Shown here piece by piece: positions 1 through 7,564 of a DNA stretch of 64,000 nucleotides. The first letter of the stretch is position 1, and every line of letters starts with the position of its first letter. The notes under the pieces are model-generated. The model was not told where the DNA came from and did no database searches. It worked only from the letters and a program-made list of their open reading frames with translations. The stretch is from UBA1309 sp047605645. Its GTDB lineage: Bacteria > Bacteroidota > Bacteroidia > Bacteroidales > Dysgonomonadaceae. The stretch lies in the NCBI GenBank assembly GCA_047605645.1, contig JASGFJ010000004.1:1-64000 (forward strand), given 5' to 3'. The translations under genes were made by a program, and so were the position numbers.

Positions 1-1
1 A

Positions 2-565
2 CCAATAAAAGGACGTATCATTGCAACACGCCCGGGACATAAAATTAATAATAAACTGGCTCGTGCAGTCAGAAAGCAGATTAAACAATACGAAGTACAG
101 CCACCAGTATATGATCCCAATAAGGCACCTCTTTTTGATATCAATCAAATTAAAAAAATATTGCCGCACAGATATCCGCTTCTATTGATTGATAAAGTCA
201 TAGAAATGGGGGCAATTCATATTGTAGGGATAAAAAATCTGACATACAACGAAACATTCTTTCAGGGACATTTTCCTGAAGAACCTGTAATGCCTGGAGT
301 TTTGCAAGTGGAGGCTTTGGCTCAATTGTCAGGGATACTCGTTTTGTCGAAAATGCAGGATCCGGAGACTTATTCTACTTATTTCTTGAAAATAGATAAT
401 GTGAAATTCCGGAATAAAGCTGTTCCTGGAGATACATTGATTTTCAGAGCTCATCTTTCAACGGAAGTGAGAAGAGGAATTGCAGTCGTCAAGGGATTCT
501 GTTTTGTAGGAGAAAAAATAATTTCTGAAGCAGAGATTACTGCCCAGATAGTAAAAAACAAATAA
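2..565 (+). CDS. lpxC/fabZ: Bifunctional LpxC deacetylase / FabZ dehydratase, C-terminal part
   Basis: The reading frame is open from base 2, so the gene starts before the window; 187 codons are visible. The first ~50 codons match the C-terminal end of LpxC (GRIIATRPGH near the edge), the zinc UDP-3-O-acyl-GlcNAc deacetylase of lipid A synthesis. Without a break it runs into FabZ, the (3R)-hydroxyacyl-ACP dehydratase: LPHRYPLLLIDKV, then the hot-dog motif GHFPEEPVMPG with the catalytic His, then EALAQL with the acidic partner. An LpxC-FabZ fusion is typical of Bacteroidetes. An internal Met at base 161 would give FabZ alone, but the frame upstream is clearly coding. lpxA follows after 19 bases, so the two are cotranscribed. 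Confidence 0.95.
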   Translation, partial: PIKGRIIATRPGHKINNKLARAVRKQIKQYEVQPPVYDPNKAPLFDINQIKKILPHRYPLLLIDKVIEMGAIHIVGIKNLTYNETFFQGHFPEEPVMPGVLQVEALAQLSGILVLSKMQDPETYSTYFLKIDNVKFRNKAVPGDTLIFRAHLSTEVRRGIAVVKGFCFVGEKIISEAEITAQIVKNK

Positions 566-584
566 AATACACACTGTTTCGTAT

Positions 585-1370
585 ATGTCGAACATTTCAC
601 CTTTAGCATTCATTCATTCCGATGCAAAACTTGGAGAAAATATTACGGTCGAGCCATTTGCTTTTATTGACCGGAATGTAGAAATCGGAGATGGGACAAT
701 TATTATGTCTCATGCGAATATCCGTTCTGGCGCTCGTATTGGGCAAAATTGCCGAATTTTTCCCGGAGCGGTAATTGCCGGAATACCTCAGGATTTAAAA
801 TTCAATGGTGAAGACACGATTGCCGTTATCGGGAACAATACAACCGTGAGAGAATGTGTAACCGTCAATAGAGGAACTGCCTCAAAAGGAGCAACTTTAG
901 TCGGTGATAATTGCCTTCTGATGGCTTATTCGCATACAGCACATGATTGCGTTGTAAAGAATAATATTATTATTGGGAATGCTGCCCAGCTTGCCGGTGA
1001 AGTAGAAGTTGACGATTTTGCGATTCTTAGTGGTGGTTGCTTGGTACATCAATTTACACGTATCGGACGCAATGTGATGATTCAGGGGGGGACTCGTTTG
1101 GGAAAAGATATTCCACCATATACCATTGCCGGACGTGAACCCGTTTCGTATGCAGGACTCAACCTGATTGGCTTACGTAGACATGGATTCTCGAATGAAA
1201 CGATTGCAGAGATTCAGGAGATTTATAGATATGTTTATCAATCCGGGTTTAATAATTCCGATGCTTTGATAAAAGTTGAAGCCGACTTTGCTCCATCTCC
1301 GGAACGGGATGCGATTCTTGAATTTATTAAAAGTTCAAAAAGAGGAATTGTTAGAGGATATCTTGGTTGA
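585..1370 (+). CDS. lpxA: Acyl-ACP--UDP-N-acetylglucosamine O-acyltransferase
   Basis: First acyltransferase of lipid A synthesis; it moves a 3-hydroxyacyl chain from ACP to the 3-OH of UDP-GlcNAc in the cytoplasm. The 261 residues match the usual length. The N-terminal ~190 residues show the hexapeptide pattern of a left-handed beta helix (for example IGDGTIIMSHANIRSGARIG). HTAHDC around residue 125 holds the catalytic His region. The C-terminal part is helical, with GLNLIGLRRHGF, as in the family. It lies directly downstream of lpxC/fabZ, the standard Bacteroidetes order, and ends before a hairpin terminator. Confidence 0.97.
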   Translation: MSNISPLAFIHSDAKLGENITVEPFAFIDRNVEIGDGTIIMSHANIRSGARIGQNCRIFPGAVIAGIPQDLKFNGEDTIAVIGNNTTVRECVTVNRGTASKGATLVGDNCLLMAYSHTAHDCVVKNNIIIGNAAQLAGEVEVDDFAILSGGCLVHQFTRIGRNVMIQGGTRLGKDIPPYTIAGREPVSYAGLNLIGLRRHGFSNETIAEIQEIYRYVYQSGFNNSDALIKVEADFAPSPERDAILEFIKSSKRGIVRGYLG

Positions 1371-1391
1371 TTTTTGACCCCAAAAACGATA

Positions 1392-1429
1392 AAGTGCAAG
1401 CGTTTTTTATAACACTTGTGCTTTTTTAT
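1392..1429 (+). terminator. Rho-independent terminator after lpxA
   Basis: The arms AAGTGCAAGCGTT (1392-1404) and AACACTTGTGCTT (1411-1423) pair with two G-U pairs and one mismatch around a 6-base loop. A run of T follows. This closes the lpx operon. Confidence 0.7.
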
Positions 1430-1506
1430 TTAGGCTGGTAGCAAAAAAAATAGTTACTTTGCATCTCATTCAATTTGAACGATTAATCATATTTCTATAT
1501 ATTTTT

Positions 1507-3045
1507 ATGGCACAAGAAGACGTTTTTAAGAAGCTGGTTTCTCATTGTAAAGAATACGGATTTGTATTTCCGTCAAGTGAAATTTATGACGGCTTAGGAG
1601 CTGTTTACGACTACGGACAAATGGGGGTTGAGCTCAAAAACAACATTAAAAAATACTGGTGGGACAGCATGGTCTTGCTCAACGAAAACGTAGTGGGAAT
1701 TGATTCCGCTATTTTTATGCACCCTACTATTTGGAAGGCTTCCGGGCACGTTGACGCATTCAATGATCCGTTGATTGATAATCGAGACAGCAAAAAACGT
1801 TACAGAGCAGATGTACTCATAGAAGATTATCTGGCAAAAATCGACGAAAAAATCGAAAAAGAGGTTGAAAAAGCTCACAAAAGATTTGGAGAGAGCTTCG
1901 ATGAAGCTCAGTTTCGTTCTACAAATACTCGTGTTATTGAGCATCAAGCGACTCGCGATTCCGTACATACCCGTTTTGCGAAGGCATTGAATGACAATAA
2001 TCTTGAAGAGCTGAGAAATATAATTATAGACAGCGAGATAGCGTGTCCGATAAGTGGAACACGCAATTGGACTGAGGTACGCCAATTCAACCTGATGTTT
2101 GCTACTGAAATGGGGTCTACATCAGACGGCGCTATGAAAGTGTATCTGCGTCCGGAAACAGCACAAGGCATTTTTGTAAACTTCCTGAATGTCCAAAAAA
2201 CGGGACGGATGAAAATTCCTTTTGGTATTGCGCAGATTGGAAAAGCTTTTCGTAACGAAATCGTGGCGCGTCAGTTTATTTTCCGTATGCGTGAATTCGA
2301 ACAGATGGAAATGCAGTTTTTTGTTCGTCCGGGAGAGGAGTTGGAATGGTTTAAGAAATGGAAAGAAACCCGTATAAAATGGCACAAAGCACTTGGTTTC
2401 GGTGATAATAAATACCGTTTCCATGATCACGATAAGTTGGCTCATTATGCCAATGCTGCAACGGATATTGAATTTGAAATGCCTTTTGGCTTTAAGGAAG
2501 TGGAAGGAATTCATTCACGTACCGATTTTGACTTGAGCAGCCACGAAAAATTTTCAGGGAAGAAAATTCAATATTTCGATCCGGAACTGAATAAATCGTA
2601 TACTCCTTTTGTTATTGAAACATCTATCGGAGTAGATCGTATGTTTTTGTCCGTGATTGCTGCTTCTTATCACGAAGAGGCTCTGGAAGGTGGTGATACC
2701 CGCGTGGTTTTGAATCTACCTGCTGCCTTAGCCCCAATCAAATTAGCCGTGTTGCCATTGGTGAAGAAAGATGGTTTGCCTGAAAAAGCACGCGAAATCA
2801 TTGATGAATTGAAATTCGAATTCAAATGTCAATACGATGAGAAAGATAGTATCGGAAAACGTTACCGTCGTCAGGATGCTATCGGTACGCCTTTCTGTGT
2901 CACCGTAGACCATCAGACTCTGGAAGACGGGCAGGTTACCATCCGCCATCGTGACTCAATGCAGCAGGAGCGTGTAGCTATCGGAGATTTGAAGAATATC
3001 ATCTCGGAAAAAGTGAGTATGAAAACTCTTTTGAAAACTCTTTAA
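1507..3045 (+). CDS. glyS: Glycyl-tRNA synthetase (dimeric class II type)
   Basis: Charges tRNA-Gly in the cytoplasm. The ATG at 1507 (MAQEDVFKKLVSHCKEYGF) gives 512 residues, the normal length for the single-chain bacterial/eukaryotic-type enzyme. The frame is open for 16 more codons upstream, but that sequence lacks family similarity and covers the probable promoter. Class II motifs are visible: motif 2 around FGIAQIGKAFRNEI and FRMREFEQMEMQFF, and motif 3 as IETSIGVDRMF. The C-terminal ~110 residues form the anticodon-binding domain (IKLAVLPLVKKDG). A TTACTTTG box near 1453-1460 is one mismatch from the Bacteroidetes -7 consensus. Confidence 0.96.
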   Translation: MAQEDVFKKLVSHCKEYGFVFPSSEIYDGLGAVYDYGQMGVELKNNIKKYWWDSMVLLNENVVGIDSAIFMHPTIWKASGHVDAFNDPLIDNRDSKKRYRADVLIEDYLAKIDEKIEKEVEKAHKRFGESFDEAQFRSTNTRVIEHQATRDSVHTRFAKALNDNNLEELRNIIIDSEIACPISGTRNWTEVRQFNLMFATEMGSTSDGAMKVYLRPETAQGIFVNFLNVQKTGRMKIPFGIAQIGKAFRNEIVARQFIFRMREFEQMEMQFFVRPGEELEWFKKWKETRIKWHKALGFGDNKYRFHDHDKLAHYANAATDIEFEMPFGFKEVEGIHSRTDFDLSSHEKFSGKKIQYFDPELNKSYTPFVIETSIGVDRMFLSVIAASYHEEALEGGDTRVVLNLPAALAPIKLAVLPLVKKDGLPEKAREIIDELKFEFKCQYDEKDSIGKRYRRQDAIGTPFCVTVDHQTLEDGQVTIRHRDSMQQERVAIGDLKNIISEKVSMKTLLKTL

Positions 3046-3075
3046 TTAAAAACAATTACAGTACACTATAAGGCA

Positions 3076-3153
3076 ATGATAGATTTTGTTCTGAATATTT
3101 CAGTGCTCATTATTATTATTATCATCGGAATCCCCTGGATATACCGACGGTGA
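3076..3153 (+). CDS. Possible 25-residue single-span membrane peptide
   Basis: A short frame of 25 codons plus TGA starts at the ATG at 3076, with AAGG 4 bases upstream. The peptide is MIDFVLN, then an almost unbroken hydrophobic run with six consecutive Ile, then the tail GIPWIYRR. The basic C-terminal end beside the span would suit an inner-membrane microprotein with its C-terminus in the cytoplasm. It sits between glyS and the terminator at 3185, so it would be made from the glyS message. I do not recognise a family. Chance is possible at this length, but the composition is strikingly membrane-like. Confidence 0.45.
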   Translation: MIDFVLNISVLIIIIIIGIPWIYRR

Positions 3154-3184
3154 TGTCTTTTGTGTGCATACTTAAGAATATTTG

Positions 3185-3224
3185 CTCCCTCTCGGTACTT
3201 AACCGGGAGGGAGTTTCTTTTTAT
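3185..3224 (+). terminator. Strong rho-independent terminator after glyS
   Basis: A 12-bp stem, CTCCCTCTCGGT (3185-3196) with ACCGGGAGGGAG (3202-3213), has one G-U pair and a 5-base loop, and is followed by TTTCTTTTT. It separates the glyS unit from the aminotransferase gene. Confidence 0.85.
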
Positions 3225-3246
3225 ATCTACTTAAACAATATTTTTT

Positions 3247-4434
3247 ATGAAATCGAAAAACGAAAATGTGTTTGCGTTGCGGATGAAAGATGTTCCGCGT
3301 TCATTTATCAGAGAAATTCTTAAAGTTGCCATTTCTCCCGATATTATTTCTTTTGCCGGAGGATTGCCTAATAAAGATTTTTTTCCAATGGAGGAGTTGC
3401 GTCTATCTGCAATGAGACTGATGTCGGGAACTGATAGGAATATTTTTCAATATGCTAACACAGAAGGGTATTTGCCTTTACGTGAAAAAATAGCAGAGAG
3501 ATATGCCCAGAAAGGTCTTCATGTAAGCCCTGACAATATATTGATAACGAATGGTTCGCAGCAGGGGCTTGACTTAATCGGAAAAGTATTTATCAATGAA
3601 GGCGATTCGGTGTTGATTGAAGAGCCCGGTTATTTAGGGGCAATACAAGCTTTCTCAATTTATAAACCTCGTTTTATCACTGTTCCGCTGCTGGAAACCG
3701 GTCTCGATGTAAATAAATTCAGGAATGAGGTAGATCAGAAGTCGCCTAAACTAGCTTATCTTATTCCGAATTTTCAAAATCCCTCCGGAATTAGTTATGA
3801 CGAGCAAACAAGAAAACAGATTGCTGAATATGCTTCGCTGAAGAAGTTTTTTATTTTGGAAGACGACCCTTATGGAGATATCCGTTTTCAAGGGAAGGCC
3901 AGGCATTCGTTTTATCATTATCTTCCGGAGCAGACCATCATGCTGGGTACCTTCTCGAAAACTATTGTGCCTGCTTTTCGTATGGGGTGGATTGTTGCGC
4001 CAGATGATGTTTTGGAAAAGCTTATTATTGCCAAACAAGCTTCTGACCTCCATACTGATTATTTTACTCAACGGCTTATTTTCCAATATCTATCTGATTA
4101 TAGAATGGACGATCACATTGCTCAGATTTGTGATGTATATGGACGGCAGGCAAAGGCCATGCTCGATGCCGTAAAGACACATTTTCCGGAAAATGTCAGA
4201 TGTACTACACCGGAGGGAGGTATGTTTTTATGGGTTACTTTGCCGGAAGAGCAAGATGCATTGGCTGTTTTTAATGAAGCAATCAAACAAAAGGTGGCTT
4301 TTGTGCCCGGTATTCCCTTCTATGTCAATAAAGATCGGGTAAATACATTTCGTCTCAATTTCTCCTGTTCTCCGGAATCTGAGATAGAAGAAGGTATTCG
4401 GCGACTCGGAGAAGTGCTTCGGCAATTTCAGTAA
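3247..4434 (+). CDS. PLP-dependent aminotransferase, class I/II (fold type I)
   Basis: A 395-residue soluble aminotransferase of the group that includes 2-aminoadipate and aromatic/branched-chain aminotransferases (LysN/ARO8-like) and the catalytic half of MocR regulators. Visible features are the N-terminal substrate loop ISFAGGLPNKDFFP, the cofactor-binding TNGSQQGLDLI, the Asn/Tyr region PNFQNPSG, the DDPYGDIRF strand, and the PLP lysine in GTFSKTIVPAFRMGW (near residue 237). The C-terminal Arg that binds the substrate carboxylate fits FRLNFSC. There is no DNA-binding domain, so it is not a MocR regulator. The exact amino acid used cannot be read from the sequence. Confidence 0.88.
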   Translation: MKSKNENVFALRMKDVPRSFIREILKVAISPDIISFAGGLPNKDFFPMEELRLSAMRLMSGTDRNIFQYANTEGYLPLREKIAERYAQKGLHVSPDNILITNGSQQGLDLIGKVFINEGDSVLIEEPGYLGAIQAFSIYKPRFITVPLLETGLDVNKFRNEVDQKSPKLAYLIPNFQNPSGISYDEQTRKQIAEYASLKKFFILEDDPYGDIRFQGKARHSFYHYLPEQTIMLGTFSKTIVPAFRMGWIVAPDDVLEKLIIAKQASDLHTDYFTQRLIFQYLSDYRMDDHIAQICDVYGRQAKAMLDAVKTHFPENVRCTTPEGGMFLWVTLPEEQDALAVFNEAIKQKVAFVPGIPFYVNKDRVNTFRLNFSCSPESEIEEGIRRLGEVLRQFQ

Positions 4435-4522
4435 GAGGTTTGCCGAAGATATGTTCGGCTGTAATTGGATGAAATGAAGCCTGATTTTTATTCAATCACC
4501 CCAACCAATGATTAAAAAATCC

Positions 4523-4550
4523 GTAGAGACGTTGCATGCAACGTCTCTAC
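4523..4550. repeat. Perfect 28-bp intergenic palindrome, REP-like
   Basis: The half-site GTAGAGACGTTGCA is followed at once by its exact reverse complement, making a 28-bp perfect palindrome. It stands in the gap between two convergent genes and just left of their shared terminator. From memory, GTAGAGACG...CGTCTCTAC palindromes recur between genes in several bacterial phyla. Only one copy is in this window. Confidence 0.7.
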
Positions 4551-4558
4551 TACTCAAC

Positions 4559-4592
4559 AAAAAAGACTTCGTTTTATAACGAAGTCTTTTTT
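4559..4592. terminator. Bidirectional terminator between aminotransferase and galM
   Basis: AAAAAAGACTTCGTT (4559-4573) pairs perfectly with AACGAAGTCTTTTTT (4578-4592) around a TTAT loop. The A-run on one side and the T-run on the other let it work for both convergent genes. Confidence 0.9.
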
Positions 4593-4612
4593 GTGTATTT
4601 TCTCAGAAAGGC

Positions 4613-5752
4613 TTATTTCACCGAGAACTTATAGATGCAAGTCTGATGATAGACTTCGCCCGGATTTAGTCTGGTGGAAGGGAAACTAGGCTGGTTAGGC
4701 GTATCTGGAAATTTCTGAGTTTCCAAAGCAATAGCTTCTCTGAACTTATGTGCTTTACCATATTTTCCGATTACTTTTCCGTCCAAGAAGTTCCCACTAT
4801 ACATCTGCAATCCGGGTTGATCGGAGTAGACTTCGATGAATCGTCCGCTTTTGGGTTCATAAAGGCTGGCCACTAATTCGATATCGTTTTTCGATGTACG
4901 ATCGATGACCCAATTGTGATCATAACCTTGCCCGTTTTTCAGTTGTATATTTTTTTCATTAATTCTTTTGCCAACTTCTGTCGGATTGCGGAAATCAAAA
5001 GGAGTTCCTTCGACCGGTTCAATTTTTCCGAAAGGAATCAATACACTATCGACCGGAGTGTAATTGCTGGCTTTTATCATAAGCTGATTATCAAGAATAG
5101 TCCCGTTGCCGGTTCCCTTCAAATTGAAAAATGTGTGATGAGTCAGGTTGACATGGGTTGGTTTGTCTGTTGTGGCCTCGTATGTAATTTTGAATTCATT
5201 TTCGGGAGTAAGAGTATATACCACTTTTACCTTCAATGTTCCCGGAAAACCCTCTTCTCCGTCAGGAGAAATATAAGAGAAATGAATTTCATTGCTGCTG
5301 ATACTGTCCACATTCCATACTTTCATGTCGAAGCCGTTGAATCCTCCATGCAGTGTTTGTCCGTTATTGTTTAGCGGAAAATGGTAACGTACACTGTCTA
5401 ATTCAAAAGTACCTTTCGCAATTCTATTGCCAAATCTTCCGACAATAGAACCTAGGCAACGTTCTCCTTTGTAATTGATGTATTCATCGATGTTCGGGTG
5501 GCCGAGTACGATGTCATCGTATTTGCCATTTTTATCGGCCATGAAAAGAGAGACCACACGTATTCCAAAGTTTGTAACCTGCATGGTCAGACCGTTTCCG
5601 GACTCCAGCGTATAAAGTGAGATCTTCTTTCCTTGATACTCTTTCTCGAATTTTTTTGCATCGAGCAAAGGCAGCTTTTCTTTTTTTGTTCCCGAACATG
5701 ATAATAACATGACGGCAAGAGCAAAATAGAGGATTTTTTTCATAAATTTCAA
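4613..5752 (-). CDS. galM: Aldose 1-epimerase (mutarotase), lipoprotein
   Basis: Interconverts alpha and beta anomers of hexoses such as galactose or glucose. The 379 residues open with a lipoprotein signal (MKFMKKILYFALAVMLLSCSG, lipobox LLSC), so the enzyme is exported and lipid-anchored, probably in the periplasm, as is common for Bacteroidetes mutarotases. The galactose mutarotase fold shows GRFGNRIAKGTFELD, LHGGFNGFD, THVNLTHHTFFNL with the catalytic His, and the C-terminal EAIALETQKFPDTPN with the catalytic Glu. A second Met three codons in is an equally good start. It is a single gene with no sugar operon beside it. Confidence 0.93.
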   Translation of the reverse strand: MKFMKKILYFALAVMLLSCSGTKKEKLPLLDAKKFEKEYQGKKISLYTLESGNGLTMQVTNFGIRVVSLFMADKNGKYDDIVLGHPNIDEYINYKGERCLGSIVGRFGNRIAKGTFELDSVRYHFPLNNNGQTLHGGFNGFDMKVWNVDSISSNEIHFSYISPDGEEGFPGTLKVKVVYTLTPENEFKITYEATTDKPTHVNLTHHTFFNLKGTGNGTILDNQLMIKASNYTPVDSVLIPFGKIEPVEGTPFDFRNPTEVGKRINEKNIQLKNGQGYDHNWVIDRTSKNDIELVASLYEPKSGRFIEVYSDQPGLQMYSGNFLDGKVIGKYGKAHKFREAIALETQKFPDTPNQPSFPSTRLNPGEVYHQTCIYKFSVK

Positions 5753-5876
5753 TGGTTTAAATTCGTAGAATCTTCTTTCGTTATCAATATCTGTTATTAA
5801 GGTTATTGTTGTATTCTGTTAGGTGTCCTTTCCTGGTATCTCTTGCGAAATAATTGTAATGTAAACACCTATTATG

Positions 5877-5884
5877 CAAAAGTA
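5877..5884 (-). promoter_or_regulatory. Candidate -7 box for galM
   Basis: CAAAAGTA on the plus strand reads TACTTTTG on the minus strand, an exact TAnnTTTG. It is 125 bases upstream of the galM start. I found no clear -33 TTG at the right distance. Confidence 0.4.
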
Positions 5885-6216
5885 TAAATTAATAATGAAA
5901 AGATTCATTTTTGAGGAAAAAAAGATGTCGTTTTCTTGCAAGTATGTTTTGTCGTGATTTCTTTCTTTTTATTCTTGTGATGTAAATATATGTGTTTGAT
6001 AGCTATTTAGTTGCTGTCATTGTTTCTCCTTTTGAAATAGACTTCGTCGTCTCGGAAACTGAATTATTTGAGTAAAGATTGCTTTGCTTGAAAATAAATA
6101 CACCTAGAAAGAATGATTTTCTTTACTTTTCAATTAAACATTTTCAGAAAATCCTAGTCATACTAAACATAAGAATAATTAGCACAAATATGAAACCTAT
6201 TTAAATTGTAAGCAGT
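5885..6216. other. AT-rich intergenic region upstream of the YXWGXW gene
   Basis: This is the divergent gap between galM and the YXWGXW-repeat gene. Apart from the galM -7 box to its left I see no gene, hairpin or repeat in it. The promoter of the downstream gene should be here, but no exact TAnnTTTG stands out. Confidence 0.5.
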
Positions 6217-7350
6217 ATGAAAAAGTCGATATTTTTTTCCGTATTCATGGCATTACTCTTTGCAATACCTTCCACAATGGAGGCGCAACGTTTTTTTGTC
6301 TCTATTCCTTTGATTCCAACTCGTGGTGCAGGTATCAATATTGGTATCAATATAGGTGCTCCCAGTCCGAACTATGTTTGGATTGACGGTTATTGGGATT
6401 GGGATGATTTTTATGGCGATTATGTATGGGTTCCCGGAACATGGGCACTGCCTCCGGTGAGAGGATGGGTTTGGAGAGATGGGTACTGGGAAAACGGACC
6501 AAGAGGTTATGCTTGGATCTCAGGCTATTGGGCTAATCCTTATCGTCCTTACAGCTATTTTGGTGCCACACATCGTAATGGCGGAGGATATGCTCCTTAC
6601 TTTGTGAGAAACAGAAGTGATCGGGATAGGTATTCGGCCGTATATGTATCCGGAAACAGACGCTTTGATAACAACTTCTATTATTCAGGAAGAAGATACA
6701 ACTCAGACGATAGACGAAATTTTTCCGGCTCCTACGATAGAGCAAGGAGAGAAAACAGGACAATGATGCGTTCTCAAGATGTCGGTCGCGGAGATAATAA
6801 CCGTTTTAACGGTTCTGGAAATAATCAATCCAGAGGACAAGCCGGTTTCGATAGAGACGGGCGTGACAGAAACAATTCCGGATATGGAAATAATTCTTCT
6901 GACAGAGGATACGGTAATAGGCCAACAAATAATAACAACGGAAATCAAATGCAGACTCCAGCTGATAGAAGTCGAAATGATGACAGGACGAATATGAATT
7001 CCGGCCAAAATAGGCAAAATAATGATGGATTCCGTTATTCAAATCAGCAGAATATGAATTGTCCAGGCAATAACAACAATAACAACTATAATAGCAACAA
7101 TAATAACAACAATAGCAATTACAATAATAGCAATAACAACAATAATAATAGCAATTCTGGCAGAACGGTTTGGAGAACAGTTTCTGAGTCATCCGACAGG
7201 ACTTCTTCTCGAAACACGGAGCCTTCTTATAACAATAGAAGCAATGGGGGCAGGACTATGCCAGGGAACTCTTCAGGAAGAGATGCCGGTAATTCATCCC
7301 GTGGCGGAGCTCAGGAAAGAGGAGGAAATGATCGAACTCCCAGAAGATAA
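6217..7350 (+). CDS. Secreted YXWGXW-repeat protein with Asn-rich tail
   Basis: 377 residues. A signal peptide (MKKSIFFSVFMALLFAIPSTMEAQ) comes first. From about residue 50 to 105 there are repeated Tyr-Trp units (YVWIDGYWDWD, YVWVPGTWALPP, WVWRDGYWENGP, YAWISGYWANP), the YXWGXW repeat known from exported bacterial proteins. From about residue 130 to the end it is low-complexity, rich in Arg, Asn, Ser and Gly, with an Asn homopolymer-like stretch near residues 285-312. No enzyme motif is present. It is probably a surface or periplasmic structural protein of unknown role. A strong terminator follows, and it appears to be transcribed alone. Confidence 0.8.
   Translation: MKKSIFFSVFMALLFAIPSTMEAQRFFVSIPLIPTRGAGINIGINIGAPSPNYVWIDGYWDWDDFYGDYVWVPGTWALPPVRGWVWRDGYWENGPRGYAWISGYWANPYRPYSYFGATHRNGGGYAPYFVRNRSDRDRYSAVYVSGNRRFDNNFYYSGRRYNSDDRRNFSGSYDRARRENRTMMRSQDVGRGDNNRFNGSGNNQSRGQAGFDRDGRDRNNSGYGNNSSDRGYGNRPTNNNNGNQMQTPADRSRNDDRTNMNSGQNRQNNDGFRYSNQQNMNCPGNNNNNNYNSNNNNNNSNYNNSNNNNNNSNSGRTVWRTVSESSDRTSSRNTEPSYNNRSNGGRTMPGNSSGRDAGNSSRGGAQERGGNDRTPRR
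7069..7155 (+). repeat. AAC/AAT trinucleotide repeat coding for Asn-rich tract
   Basis: Nearly uninterrupted AAC and AAT codons with scattered AGC and TAT codons. Length change by slippage would be in steps of one residue and would keep the frame. Confidence 0.8.
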
Positions 7351-7386
7351 TTTTTTAGGACATTATTAAACGGTAATAATTTCACT

Positions 7387-7425
7387 GCCGGAAATAGGTT
7401 TTAGTACCTGTTTCCGGCTTTTTTT
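7387..7425 (+). terminator. Terminator after the YXWGXW gene
   Basis: GCCGGAAATAGGT (7387-7399) pairs with ACCTGTTTCCGGC (7406-7418), one wobble, followed by seven T. Confidence 0.88.
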
Positions 7426-7505
7426 ACGATCTTATCTTGCTGCATTTCACTTGTTAAATGCTCTTCGCTTGTCTGTCGGAGGTGGTAAGATAAGATAAAA
7501 TAGAC

Positions 7506-7513
7506 TATCTTTG
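7506..7513 (+). promoter_or_regulatory. -7 box of the pflB promoter
   Basis: TATCTTTG matches TAnnTTTG exactly, 51 bases before the pflB start. No clear -33 TTG lies 19-21 bases upstream, so activation by a regulator is possible. Confidence 0.55.
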
Positions 7514-7564
7514 TAGAACCAAACTATAAGTATAACAAATTCATAACCATCTAATAGAAATTTT

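Noticed and set aside
3247..4434. MocR-type regulator
   Set aside because: The N-terminal GntR winged helix is missing; the protein starts directly with the aminotransferase fold.
7069..7155. CRISPR-like or mobile repeat
   Set aside because: It is a codon-level Asn repeat inside an open frame, with no spacers of constant length.
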